Source: Dysgonomonas sp. BGC7 (GTDB lineage Bacteria; Bacteroidota; Bacteroidia; Bacteroidales; Dysgonomonadaceae). From it: a stretch of DNA of 64,000 nt. Position numbers and translations under genes: made by a program. The notes under the pieces were generated by a model. The model was given only the letters and a program-made list of their open reading frames with translations. It was not told where the DNA came from and did no database searches. The stretch spans positions 62,001 to 126,000 of the forward strand of contig NZ_CVRP01000013.1 in assembly GCF_001261735.1 (NCBI RefSeq). The letters run 5' to 3'. Within the stretch, counting starts at the first letter, position 1; each line of letters opens with the position of its first letter. Positions 6,666 through 15,075 of this stretch are shown piece by piece.

Positions 6666-8657
6666 CTAATTTTTAGATAGTGATTCAATAATTTTTATTG
6701 TAGATATAGGAACAAATGGATAACATTTAAGAATGATTGGATATAATGCTTTTTGTAAATCTCCTTCATTATTGAATTTTCCAAAAGCAGGATAAATTTC
6801 TTTTATTTTAGTTACAATTTCATGACCTTGCATTGAGGAATATTCTTTAGGAATTAAAAGTTTTTTTTCATTCAAATATTTCCATTCAACTTTTTCACCA
6901 TTTGTATTAAATGCAGGATATTTTTTTGTAAAATCTTCAAAAAACAAATCTACATATCTTTGTAATTCAGTTTCACTTTTATATCCTAATAAATATTGGT
7001 TGAATCCCAGCTCTAATCCTAATCTTTCAGATGTTTTATGTGCGTCCCCCATATCTATCAAAAGACAATATATATAAATTGGGTCTAATATAAAATTCTC
7101 AACACTATATCTTTCATTTAGTCCATGTACTAAAATGTTTTCATTAGGTTTGTTTGCTAAATCCCAATCGACAATTCCAAAAGATGTATCATTTCCACTT
7201 TTTCTTAATTCTTCAACTATCTTATATACATGGTCACAATTACTCTTACCATATCCATTAGATATAAAATATAACCTATAATCTAGTTTATTCGATTGTA
7301 GATGTTTATCATGTAAGCCTTGATAATACATCACATCAGTAGGACTTTCAACAAAAACTTGTTTGTGATTTTTATAGTTTATACTTAGCGTTGGAATAAA
7401 ACTAGTAAGAAGTTCTAAGGCAATATCTTTTGATATTTTTTTAAGTTGAGTGTTCTCTCCATTTTCTAACTGATAAATACAATCATCTGGACATAAAGCG
7501 ATAGTTGAAGGTGAATGAGTTGAAAAAATTACTTTTATTCCTAATTGTTTTACAAATACTTCATTTAGTATATCAATCAAAAGTTTCGACATTTCTGGAT
7601 GTAAGTGAGCATCAGGTTCATCTAGTAATAGTAGATTAGGATATTCTAATTTCCCCTCATAATAGTCACTTAAAAATAACTTTAATATCAGACCAATTAC
7701 TACTTTTTCTCCAGAGGATAGATTTTCAAATAAGATTTGAGTTTCTGTTGATTTTTTATGCAATGGATTATCCATATTTACATCTTCTGTAAATTGACCA
7801 GGTTCTAATCCTTTAAAATAAAAATCAATATTATATTTTTCAAGAATATCATTAATTGTTTTCCAAGGCTCTGGATATCTTTTTATAAAGTCCAAATCAG
7901 AAATAGAGCTATTAGGTATCTTATACTTTTCTTTTCTATAAAACTCATAATCATTTTTATGGCGTCTTCTCGAATAATTATAAAAAATAATCTCCAATTT
8001 CGATTGAAATAAGTCATTCTCATCAACCCAGTATTCACTAATTGGAGTTGTGTAAAAATCATGTTCTTTGAGGTCAAAGAATTTCTTTTCTAGATATGCT
8101 GCAACTTCTTTTGCTAACAAAATAGCCTTCAATATATTTTTTTGAAAATAAGTACTGTTAAGAACTGTTACTTGTTTCTGAATTTTGGGATTCTGCTCTC
8201 TATGAGAATAATAAAGAGAAAGTGATTTTTTTCTTATTATTTGTTCTATTAAATTAAAACAATACTCGTCCTCAGATAGAAGTACTTCTCTATAATTATT
8301 TGCTAATATCTTATCAATTAAATTATTCTCAATCATATAAGCATGAAACCTCTTTTCTTCCTCTGGCATTACTATAAATAAATCAACAGTCTTTTTCAAA
8401 GATTTCTTCCATTCATCATGGTTAATTTTGAATGCTGATTGTTTAGAAATACCTTCAAATTGAATTTTATTAAAATAAGGAATTATACTAATATCAATCT
8501 GGTTGACTTCTGCTCGATTTTGAGATTTATAATACAATAGCTCAAGCAATTGGGATTTTCCACTACCATTTTTCCCTGTTATCACAGAGAAATCTGATAA
8601 ATTCTCACTTTCAAAAGGATATAATGATTTATATTGATTCTTTAATTTTATTTGCAT
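6666..8657 (-). CDS. AAA/ABC-type ATPase with C-terminal TOPRIM domain (OLD-like), probable defence gene
   Basis: Counting from the chosen start, Walker A (GKNGSGKS) is at 28-35. The signature LSSGEK is at about 313-318, Walker B LLLLDEPDAH at 342-351 and the switch STHS at 379-382, so it is one complete ABC-type ATPase interrupted by a long coiled-coil/helical insert. From about 430, VFVESPTD and later GIVDWD supply the glutamate and D-x-D of a TOPRIM nuclease, the order seen in OLD-family proteins. The frame extends upstream to an ATG at 8693, but a -7 box lies at 8682-8689, so ATG 8657 (MQIKLKNQ) is preferred. OLD proteins often act in phage exclusion. It is the last gene of the element, the usual place for cargo. 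Confidence 0.72.
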   Translation of the reverse strand: MQIKLKNQYKSLYPFESENLSDFSVITGKNGSGKSQLLELLYYKSQNRAEVNQIDISIIPYFNKIQFEGISKQSAFKINHDEWKKSLKKTVDLFIVMPEEEKRFHAYMIENNLIDKILANNYREVLLSEDEYCFNLIEQIIRKKSLSLYYSHREQNPKIQKQVTVLNSTYFQKNILKAILLAKEVAAYLEKKFFDLKEHDFYTTPISEYWVDENDLFQSKLEIIFYNYSRRRHKNDYEFYRKEKYKIPNSSISDLDFIKRYPEPWKTINDILEKYNIDFYFKGLEPGQFTEDVNMDNPLHKKSTETQILFENLSSGEKVVIGLILKLFLSDYYEGKLEYPNLLLLDEPDAHLHPEMSKLLIDILNEVFVKQLGIKVIFSTHSPSTIALCPDDCIYQLENGENTQLKKISKDIALELLTSFIPTLSINYKNHKQVFVESPTDVMYYQGLHDKHLQSNKLDYRLYFISNGYGKSNCDHVYKIVEELRKSGNDTSFGIVDWDLANKPNENILVHGLNERYSVENFILDPIYIYCLLIDMGDAHKTSERLGLELGFNQYLLGYKSETELQRYVDLFFEDFTKKYPAFNTNGEKVEWKYLNEKKLLIPKEYSSMQGHEIVTKIKEIYPAFGKFNNEGDLQKALYPIILKCYPFVPISTIKIIESLSKN

Positions 8658-8681
8658 AATTAAATACTTTATTATTATGTG

Positions 8682-8689
8682 CAAAATTA
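8682..8689 (-). promoter_or_regulatory. -7 box for the OLD-like gene
   Basis: On the minus strand TAATTTTG matches TAnnTTTG exactly and lies 25 bp before ATG 8657 but after ATG 8693. This decides the start codon. No good -33 TTTG is seen. Confidence 0.45.
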
Positions 8690-8902
8690 ACATTTTAAGT
8701 ATAATATAAGTAAGTTATTATTCACTTTATATCTTTCAATAATTTCATAATATTTGCTGAACATTAGAGAAAATCAATCACTTTTAAAAAGTCTAAGTAA
8801 AGGTTCAATATTTCGAGCCTCTCGTATATATAAATAGACTAATCTTATGGTTTAGGAATCCACTCTCTCAATTCATAAATCAAATCCAAATCTTCAAGAA
8901 AT

Positions 8903-8971
8903 TGGTTCGAGAATAGAACGCTTAGGGGTACTTAAGGCTCCTGATTTTCATCTGAAAAATCAGGAGTTTTT
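8903..8971 (+). other. Second attachment-site-like sequence with terminator hairpin (right copy)
   Basis: GGTTCGAG (8904-8911) resembles a tRNA T-loop and is followed by GGGGTACTTAAG (8925-8936). This matches GGGTACTAAG of the left copy. A hairpin follows, with arms CTCCTGATTTT (8938-8948) and AAAATCAGGAG (8956-8966) and then TTTTTCCTTTT. The order (T-loop, acceptor-like end, terminator) is the same as at 956-1020 and in the same orientation. No full tRNA can be folded here. Confidence 0.4.
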
Positions 8972-9104
8972 CCTTTTGTTAGGGTGTAAAACATTACATA
9001 ATATAATTGCAACACAATATTTAGAATTAAAAACTTTGAGTTATGAGAAATTTGAAAGGATAAGAAAATAAACCTCTAATGACAAGACGATTTCATATAT
9101 TTTA

Positions 9105-9190
9105 ATTAAAATGGTTCAAAGTGCTTTTCCATCAAATAAGATTTTTTCAAAAATTCTCATTAGCAAATAACCTTAATCTTACCGCTCAAT
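9105..9190 (-). pseudogene. Remnant of a second large serine recombinase (C-terminal fragment)
   Basis: The minus strand encodes RIFEKILFDGKAL then a stop, and, in another frame just before it, GKIKVIC. These align with SIFPEKVVFDGKAYRT and AKVEVKC of the intact recombinase at 898-2505. At DNA level TGCTTTTCCATCAAATA is shared (9122-9138, and 1096-1112 in the intact gene). A frame change and stops show decay. It lies to the right of the second attachment-like site exactly as the intact gene lies to the right of the first. Confidence 0.65.
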
Positions 9191-9195
9191 GTTAG

Positions 9196-9324
9196 TTATT
9201 GCAAATCACTTTGTGCCAAAAACTCTGCTATTTGGTTCTGATATAACCAAACTGTGTCTTGATCTAACTTAACATCGCGTTGTGTATTGCTATCCGGAGT
9301 CTTATATATTATAATTTGCCCTTT
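9196..9324 (-). pseudogene. RhuM-family fragment
   Basis: A 42-residue minus-strand stretch contains YKTPDSNTQRDVKL and DTVWLYQNQIAEFL before a stop at 9196. This matches the N-terminal pattern of RhuM-type proteins (IIIY-x-(T/S)-x-DG...DV(K/R)L...ETVWL-x-Q-x-Q-(I/M)AELF). No start codon and no remaining C-terminal part are present. Further out, to 9580, short readable pieces occur (for example YTEKYIRAVDSLKEKA) but nothing intact. Confidence 0.55.
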
Positions 9325-9581
9325 ATTTCTAGTTATTGATTTTTATTTTATGTTGATTTCCGGCAGTTTATAGCCTTTTCTTTTAATGAATCTACTGCAC
9401 GAATATATTTTTCAGTGTATTTCAATCCACTTGTAAACTTTATGCTGAAGATTTACACTCTTCAATAAGATCCAACATCTATACACGATCTATTTGTTTA
9501 AAAATCAAAATAGTACGTTTGACTCCTGCATTTCTAATAACAAATTGGATGTAATAAAGACACAAGGGAAACTTAATAAGT

Positions 9582-10472
9582 TTATCTCATATCAGAGATA
9601 CAGAAATCTATAAACATATCTCTTAATTTGTTTTGATATCCTTGAGGGTATATAAAATTAAATGTACGCGTTATATTTAAATCCTGAATGTCTACAATCT
9701 GATATTCACCACGGGATATCTCCTTGCTGATAGAATAGATAGATACAAAACCAAGACAATTCGCATTTGCCAGAAAAGATTTAATACTTTCTGTATTTCC
9801 TAAATACATTTTTATATTTAGATCTTTCGTTTTTATATCTTGCTTTCGCAATTCTTTTGTAATAATATCTAATGTACCGGAACCTGTTTCTCTTAAGACC
9901 AAAGGTATTTCTATCAACTCATTTATACTAATTTGCTCTTTCTTAGAGATTGGTTGAGAGCTATGTGCCACAGCAACTATTTCATCTTTCATAAAAGGAA
10001 TGTGTTTGAATTCTTTTCGACCAATACTTCCTCCTATTATACCCAAGTCTGCATCGTTAGAGATATAGTCATTTTCTAATGTTGTTGTATTACTATTGTA
10101 TAGAGATATCTTAATATCAGGAAAACGTGCATTGAATCTAGCTAGTACAGGAGGTAATATATATTGGCCAACAGTGGTACTCACTGTTATTTTCAATCGT
10201 CCTACATAGGCTTTCTTTTCTATACCAATTTCGTATTCAAGGTTTTTATAATCATTAATGGTACGTTTTGCATATTTCAACAAAATCTTACCACTATTTG
10301 TCAACGATATTTTATTTTGTCCGCGATAAAATAAACTTATACCCAATGCACTCTCTAACTCTTTAATATGGTTTGTTACTGCCGGTTGTGTTATATTTAA
10401 CTCTCTCGCAGTTTCTGAGAAACTTAAGCTGGTAGCAACAGAATGAAATACTCTGATTCTAAAATTAAACAT
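9582..10472 (-). CDS. LysR-family transcriptional regulator (CysL-like)
   Basis: The protein has 296 residues, the usual LysR length. Residues 1-60 form the winged helix-turn-helix (FSETARELNITQPAVTNHIKELE). A linker helix follows, then a periplasmic-binding-type effector domain from about 90 (GRLKITVSTTVGQYILPPVLARF through to the end). The effector domain style (VSTTVGQYILP, ETGSGT) resembles CysL/CbbR-type regulators, which often control sulfur metabolism or an adjacent transporter. Here the divergent neighbour region 10,473-11,359 has no intact gene, so its original partner may have been lost. Any present target is unknown. Confidence 0.88.
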   Translation of the reverse strand: MFNFRIRVFHSVATSLSFSETARELNITQPAVTNHIKELESALGISLFYRGQNKISLTNSGKILLKYAKRTINDYKNLEYEIGIEKKAYVGRLKITVSTTVGQYILPPVLARFNARFPDIKISLYNSNTTTLENDYISNDADLGIIGGSIGRKEFKHIPFMKDEIVAVAHSSQPISKKEQISINELIEIPLVLRETGSGTLDIITKELRKQDIKTKDLNIKMYLGNTESIKSFLANANCLGFVSIYSISKEISRGEYQIVDIQDLNITRTFNFIYPQGYQNKLRDMFIDFCISDMR

Positions 10473-11359
10473 CGCTATCTATTAGTTTTTCGTTAATCTT
10501 TAATCAATTAATCCGTGGCAAATTACAAAAAAATATGAGATATATAACAATAAGCTAATATTTGAGTGCCTTTTTGAGTCAAAAATCTTAATTCCAACTG
10601 TCAGATATAGAATTTACATAAAGGATAGTAGACAATTGATAATATTAAAGCAAAATTAGTATTTTATACCCCATGTGCTCATAACGAAAAGAGGGCTAAA
10701 TTCTTCTAATGATATTTAGAAAAGAAGACGGTGCCTATAATTTTTTATTATATCTTATAAAAAAATAAAATATAAAATATCCATACAGAACATTTATTTT
10801 TGTGACACAAAAGAACGACTTTACTTTACTACAACATAATAACAGACGAAAGAATGAGAGTTTTTACATTTGAAAAATTAGTAATAATAGAAGCTATTGG
10901 TATTATCAGTACGAATATAACTTCAATTCAACAAGGACCAAATGTTGGCAAGGAAAAACGGGCTAGAGAAAAGAATCACTGTGTGTCACCTCTATCTTCA
11001 GATATGATATAAGTGATTTTGGTTTAATATATTCGGTTGGCTATCAGAAATATATTGTTCGAACAATGAATTTACAATATTATGATGCCAATTTAGAAAA
11101 AAGTTAGACTAAATAGGATATCCCTTACTCTTCTTCGAAATTAGAGTATTTTGCAAAACGAAACTAGACATAACTACAAATATATATTACAAAATAGCAG
11201 AAAGCAAAAGTTACACATATCTACATCTAAAAGAATAAGTCCTACTCTAAGTCGGTAAATCATCAAAAAGCTTTTCTATTAAGATCAGACATTATTTATA
11301 ACCCTGTTATAGAAAAGTCTGATATGCAATACAGTCATAAATATTAAACATAAGACGTT
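10473..11359. other. Gene-poor stretch with decayed fragments between the LysR gene and the secreted-protein array
   Basis: No convincing gene is seen in 887 bp. A 51-codon plus-strand frame starts at 10854 (MRVFTFEKLVIIEAIGIIST), preceded by a -7-like TATTTTTG. Another frame near 10,980-11,105 reads FGLIYSVGYQKYIVRT and ends NLEKS-stop, which resembles a barrel-protein end. Both look like debris. The last 90 bp hold the alternative stems described at 11272-11323. Confidence 0.45.
11272..11323 (+). promoter_or_regulatory. Two interleaved complementary pairs in the leader of the array
   Basis: TTTTCTAT (11272-11279) can pair with ATAGAAAA (11309-11316), and ATCAGAC (11284-11290) with GTCTGAT (11317-11323). 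The two pairings interleave, so the stems are alternative or form a knot. They end 36 bp before the first gene of the array. A regulatory leader is possible but unproven. Confidence 0.3.
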
Positions 11360-12121
11360 ATGAAACAAAAGACTATTAAAATTAAATTAGCCGTTTTATT
11401 GCTAATTGGAATCTTTTTCCTCAATACACAAGCACAAGCACAAGTAACAATCGGTTCAGGGATTACTCCGGATAATAATGCCCTGTTAGACCTCAAAGAA
11501 GGAGATAAACAACCTTCTACTAAAGGGCTGTTATTACCTCGTGTCGAGTTAAAGGCTTTGACTAACTTTTATCCATTGAAAGCTCATGTTAAAGGTATGT
11601 TTGTTTATAACATAGCAGATGTAGACGATGAGGTCTTCCCCGGTTGTTATTATAATACCGGAACCCAGTGGGTACGAGCAGGATCTAGCTCTTTTGTTAT
11701 GACAGAAGAGAAACTGAATAATCTTTGGACAGCTCAGACAGGCTGGTCTATAAAAGATCAAGATTTCCATAGCTATGGAAAAGTGGTTAACTTTATAATT
11801 AAACTGGAACGGACAGGAACTGCAATCCAATCTTGGAATGCTACTAACCATCCATTGATGGTAGCTGCCATCACTAATGCTACAAACAAAGCAGCCTATA
11901 AACCGATAGCTTCATCTTTGGCTAGCACGAACGGTATAAATATCAACTGTTTGGCTGAATTTCCAGTAAGAGCTATTTCAACCACAGCCGAAAGCAAAAT
12001 AGACTTTGACGGAAGCATCTATATCCAGAATGTAAGAGAGAGTGTAGGGACTTTTCTTAATAGAGGAACAATCCAGACAGGAGATTTAATTGTTGTTTCC
12101 GGAACATATTTTATACAATAA
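11360..12121 (+). CDS. Array protein 1: secreted QVTIG-type protein
   Basis: This 253-residue protein has a signal peptide ending QAQA, then the N-terminal module QVTIGSGITPDNNALLDL, GLLLPRVELKAL, GMFVYN and PGCYYNTGTQWVRAG (to about residue 110). The module is shared with the six genes that follow. The C-terminal half (about 115-253) differs from them: LWTAQTGWSIKDQDFHSYGKVVNF and the final TGDLIVVSGTYFIQ suggest a compact beta-rich domain, not the C1q-like ending of the others. There is no sorting domain or lipobox. It is first in a run of four genes, 27 bp before the next. I cannot name a function. Confidence 0.75.
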   Translation: MKQKTIKIKLAVLLLIGIFFLNTQAQAQVTIGSGITPDNNALLDLKEGDKQPSTKGLLLPRVELKALTNFYPLKAHVKGMFVYNIADVDDEVFPGCYYNTGTQWVRAGSSSFVMTEEKLNNLWTAQTGWSIKDQDFHSYGKVVNFIIKLERTGTAIQSWNATNHPLMVAAITNATNKAAYKPIASSLASTNGININCLAEFPVRAISTTAESKIDFDGSIYIQNVRESVGTFLNRGTIQTGDLIVVSGTYFIQ

Positions 12122-12148
12122 TTCAACTATATATAACTAATTATAATA

Positions 12149-13054
12149 ATGGAATTTTTTATTAAAATATTATCTTTACTTCTCATAAGCACCATCCCCT
12201 TTTATTCTTATTCTCAGGTAGGAATAAACACCGAATCACCCGAGGGCATATTACAGATAAAAAGTGACCCCTTATCCACTACAAAGGGAGTTCTTATAGA
12301 TCAGGATGGGAATGATGGTATTTCAGTAGCCATAGATGATGATATCTTCTATCCATCATCATCCATAAGTCTGGGCGGGAGAAATAAAGCATTCATGCCC
12401 AACAGAGTAAAACTTACTGATGTACGTGGCACTGGAGCTGGTATCAGCAACCCCATAACAAATCCAGTGGATGGAATGATGGTTTACAATACAAGTATGG
12501 GTGGGTCGCCCCCCAACAATGTAATTCCGGGTTTGTATGTTTTTAATGCAAGTAAAAACAGATGGATTTATCTAGTCGCACAATCTTTGGGAGAACAAGG
12601 CTATCATTCTTTTTCTTTATCTACAGCTTTGCTTGTGCCTACAGTAGCTTCATATACAAACCTTGATGGCTATGCTCCCTTATCTCTAAAACTTAATGGA
12701 GCTTCTACTTCGTCTGATATTATAGAGATAGGTACAGAGGCTGCTTATTCTATGAATATTAGTCTTGTAGGAACTGTTACAGCTAAAAACATTCCTCGCC
12801 TAGAGAGTTATTCGAGGATGGGAGTATATATCGCAGTAGTCTCGATAGCTGACGATGGTACTAAATCAATTTTGGATATCGCTGAAATAAATCCTGCGGC
12901 ATATAAAGGAACAGGGCGATATGCTACTTATCCTATAGTCTTGGGATTCGGTGCAAAAAAAGGAGATAAGATATCCCTCATTATATCTACATATACATCT
13001 TCTATATGGACACTCTTACCTGACGAGACTTCAGTCGTACTTTGGAAAATTTGA
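12149..13054 (+). CDS. Array protein 2: secreted QVGINT-type protein
   Basis: This 301-residue protein has a signal peptide ending YSYS, then QVGINTESPEGILQI. A longer insert with SISLGGRNKAFMPNRVKL follows, then GMMVYNTS and PGLYVFNASKNRWIYL. The C-terminal part (about 150-301) is rich in beta segments and ends LLPDETSVVLWKI, like proteins 3 and 4 of the array, which share the AFMPNR/AFLPNR-type motif. It forms a subgroup with those two. The next gene's frame begins before this one ends, but its likely true start (13066) lies 11 bp after. The role is unknown; a surface or secreted structural or binding protein is plausible. Confidence 0.75.
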   Translation: MEFFIKILSLLLISTIPFYSYSQVGINTESPEGILQIKSDPLSTTKGVLIDQDGNDGISVAIDDDIFYPSSSISLGGRNKAFMPNRVKLTDVRGTGAGISNPITNPVDGMMVYNTSMGGSPPNNVIPGLYVFNASKNRWIYLVAQSLGEQGYHSFSLSTALLVPTVASYTNLDGYAPLSLKLNGASTSSDIIEIGTEAAYSMNISLVGTVTAKNIPRLESYSRMGVYIAVVSIADDGTKSILDIAEINPAAYKGTGRYATYPIVLGFGAKKGDKISLIISTYTSSIWTLLPDETSVVLWKI

Positions 13055-13065
13055 AAACAAAAAAC

Positions 13066-13977
13066 ATGAACAGATATATAACGTTTTTATGCCTATCGCT
13101 TTTGTCTATAGGATCATGTATAGCTCAGGTAGGCATAAAGACAGATAACCCGATTAAAATATTAAATGTGGATGCACAAGGAGATAATCCTTCTGTTAAT
13201 CCTCAAAATAGCGATAAGCTAAAAGACGATCTCATATTCAGGCTGAATAAGAATTCTGAAGCTAACCTTGTAATAGGAGGAAAAGAATTGAGCCCAGAAC
13301 GAGAGGCTTCGCTTGAGTTAAATGACCCCAATAAAGCATTACTGCTAAATAGAGTAGCCCTAACGTCTGCTTCGGATTTAACTACTGTTCCTTTGCCGAG
13401 TGATGGTATGATTATCTATAATACTGCGACCAGCGGAGTAGGAGAAGAAGCTGTTAGCCCTGGTACATATATGAATGTAAATAAAAGATGGCTGAGACTT
13501 GTTGATAAAGAAATCGTAAGTGGAGGTCAGACTTCGAATATCAAAAATATAGTTGAAAATGTTTCATCTACTAAGCTTTCGAATGAAACTACTGGTGCCA
13601 ATGCCATTAAAATAGGTATAACTGGTGGAGATATTGTTGTTCCTGAAGCCGGACGATATCTTTTCGTTTTCCGTTTGTATGGACAAATAGCCACCAATAC
13701 AACAGTACGATACGGTGACTATTATATATATTTATTTAAGAAAAAAGGAGGTATAGGAGCAGAGGTGTTAATGGATAAAACACGGATGACAGTCGTAAAA
13801 GCAAATGGTAAGTTTGGAACCTATTCCCCAATGCTAACAACGACTTATCTTGACAAAGGGGATGTTATTATTATACGGTTTGGGCATACTGGTCCTGATA
13901 CTCAAGTTTGGAAATTAATATCAAGTCAGGATATGGTGGCCAACCGTACATCCTTTGCTTATTGGCTGATAAAATAA
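13066..13977 (+). CDS. Array protein 3: secreted QVGIKT-type protein
   Basis: I chose ATG 13066 (MNRYITFLCLSLLS) because it begins a clean signal peptide; the frame has an ATG eight codons earlier that would overlap gene 2. The mature protein starts QVGIKTDNPIKILNV. It contains LELNDPNKALLLNRVALTSA and GMIIYNTAT, and ends with a beta-rich domain (PEAGRYLFVFRLYGQIA, LDKGDVIIIRFG, FAYWLIK). The motifs GRYLFVFRL and KGDVI are the strands expected in a C1q/TNF-like jelly roll. It has about 303 residues. It is followed after 19 bp by protein 4, with which it shares its first motif. Confidence 0.75.
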   Translation: MNRYITFLCLSLLSIGSCIAQVGIKTDNPIKILNVDAQGDNPSVNPQNSDKLKDDLIFRLNKNSEANLVIGGKELSPEREASLELNDPNKALLLNRVALTSASDLTTVPLPSDGMIIYNTATSGVGEEAVSPGTYMNVNKRWLRLVDKEIVSGGQTSNIKNIVENVSSTKLSNETTGANAIKIGITGGDIVVPEAGRYLFVFRLYGQIATNTTVRYGDYYIYLFKKKGGIGAEVLMDKTRMTVVKANGKFGTYSPMLTTTYLDKGDVIIIRFGHTGPDTQVWKLISSQDMVANRTSFAYWLIK

Positions 13978-13996
13978 TTTTTTAAGAGTTTTAGAA

Positions 13997-14929
13997 ATGA
14001 GAATATTAATATTATTTATGATAGTCTGTTCGAATGTAATATATGTGCAGTCACAGGTAGGTATTAAAACTGACAATACAAAAGGAGCTTTACATATCGA
14101 CGGACTAGGAAATAATCCAAAGACGGGCTCGATTCCTAAGGATAAAACGGGTGATGATCTTGTTATTAACCAGTCTCTTAATAGTTCCAACATAGGTATT
14201 GGAGTTATTCCTGATGCTGACTCCAGTGCACAACTCAAACTAGGTGGAGCCAATAGTGCTTTTTTACCTAACAGAGTAAAATTGAGAAGCGCTAATGATA
14301 TAGAGACAGTACCGAATCCAGAGGATGGAATGGTAGTTTATAACACAACCGACAATGCGACAATGAAGTCCGGTCTATATAGTTACTACAATAATCAGTG
14401 GAATAAACTATTAGAAAAGGAATTTATATCTGTCATCGAGTATCGCGACTTGTGGGCTGGGGTAACAACTTCTACAGGAACTGGATATGTTGATCCTGTG
14501 ACAGATACAAAAGCCTATGAAAATCCTAGTAAATCGACTGCCTTGCTTTGGGCCAATCCGGCCACAAAGGAAAAAGCTTTACAATATATCACTTTGCCCG
14601 AAACAGGATCGTTCGCCCTATCCTTTAGGCTATATATGAAACAGTCTGCTAATAGCAATACTCGAGCTGTCGGGTATTTATGGGCGATGAAAGGAGCTTC
14701 TACCGCAGTCAAAGATGTACTTGATGTTTCAGAAATAAATCTGACTTCGTTTGAAGAGTCAGAAGCTAACAGAATAATGACAGCCTCTGTTACCCTTACA
14801 GTAAGTGGAAACAAAGATGATCAGGTTTGTATACGTTGGGGTGCCCCCGAAATGGCTAGAGGAAGTCTCCGTGCAGCACCTTTTCAAATGATACCACAAA
14901 AAACATCTCTTATTTTTTGGAAACTTTAA
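13997..14929 (+). CDS. Array protein 4: secreted QVGIKT-type protein
   Basis: The 310-residue protein has a signal peptide ending VQS, then QVGIKTDNTKGALHIDGLG. LKLGGANSAFLPNRVKLRSA, GMVVYNTT and SGLYSYYNNQWNKL complete the shared N-terminal module. The C-terminal domain has LPETGSFALSFRLYM, which corresponds to PEAGRYLFVFRLY of protein 3, and ends QKTSLIFWKL. Proteins 2, 3 and 4 are therefore closer to each other than to proteins 5-7. It closes the first probable transcription unit: 146 bp and a possible terminator (14961-14990) separate it from the next gene. Confidence 0.75.
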   Translation: MRILILFMIVCSNVIYVQSQVGIKTDNTKGALHIDGLGNNPKTGSIPKDKTGDDLVINQSLNSSNIGIGVIPDADSSAQLKLGGANSAFLPNRVKLRSANDIETVPNPEDGMVVYNTTDNATMKSGLYSYYNNQWNKLLEKEFISVIEYRDLWAGVTTSTGTGYVDPVTDTKAYENPSKSTALLWANPATKEKALQYITLPETGSFALSFRLYMKQSANSNTRAVGYLWAMKGASTAVKDVLDVSEINLTSFEESEANRIMTASVTLTVSGNKDDQVCIRWGAPEMARGSLRAAPFQMIPQKTSLIFWKL

Positions 14930-14960
14930 TTGTAATTTGTATAGTTTGTCTTTTGGAGAG

Positions 14961-14990
14961 CCTGAGATGAGATATTTCAGGTTTTCTTTT
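14961..14990 (+). terminator. Probable terminator between the two halves of the array
   Basis: The arms CCTGAGAT (14961-14968) and ATTTCAGG (14974-14981) pair with one G-T pair, followed by TTTTCTTTT. It would end transcription after array gene 4. Confidence 0.5.
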
Positions 14991-15075
14991 GGCAATCTCA
15001 ACAAATATGATTACATCATATTTACCTACAAATAAGCATTTTACACACCAATCTTAGAGTAAAAATAATTAAATA

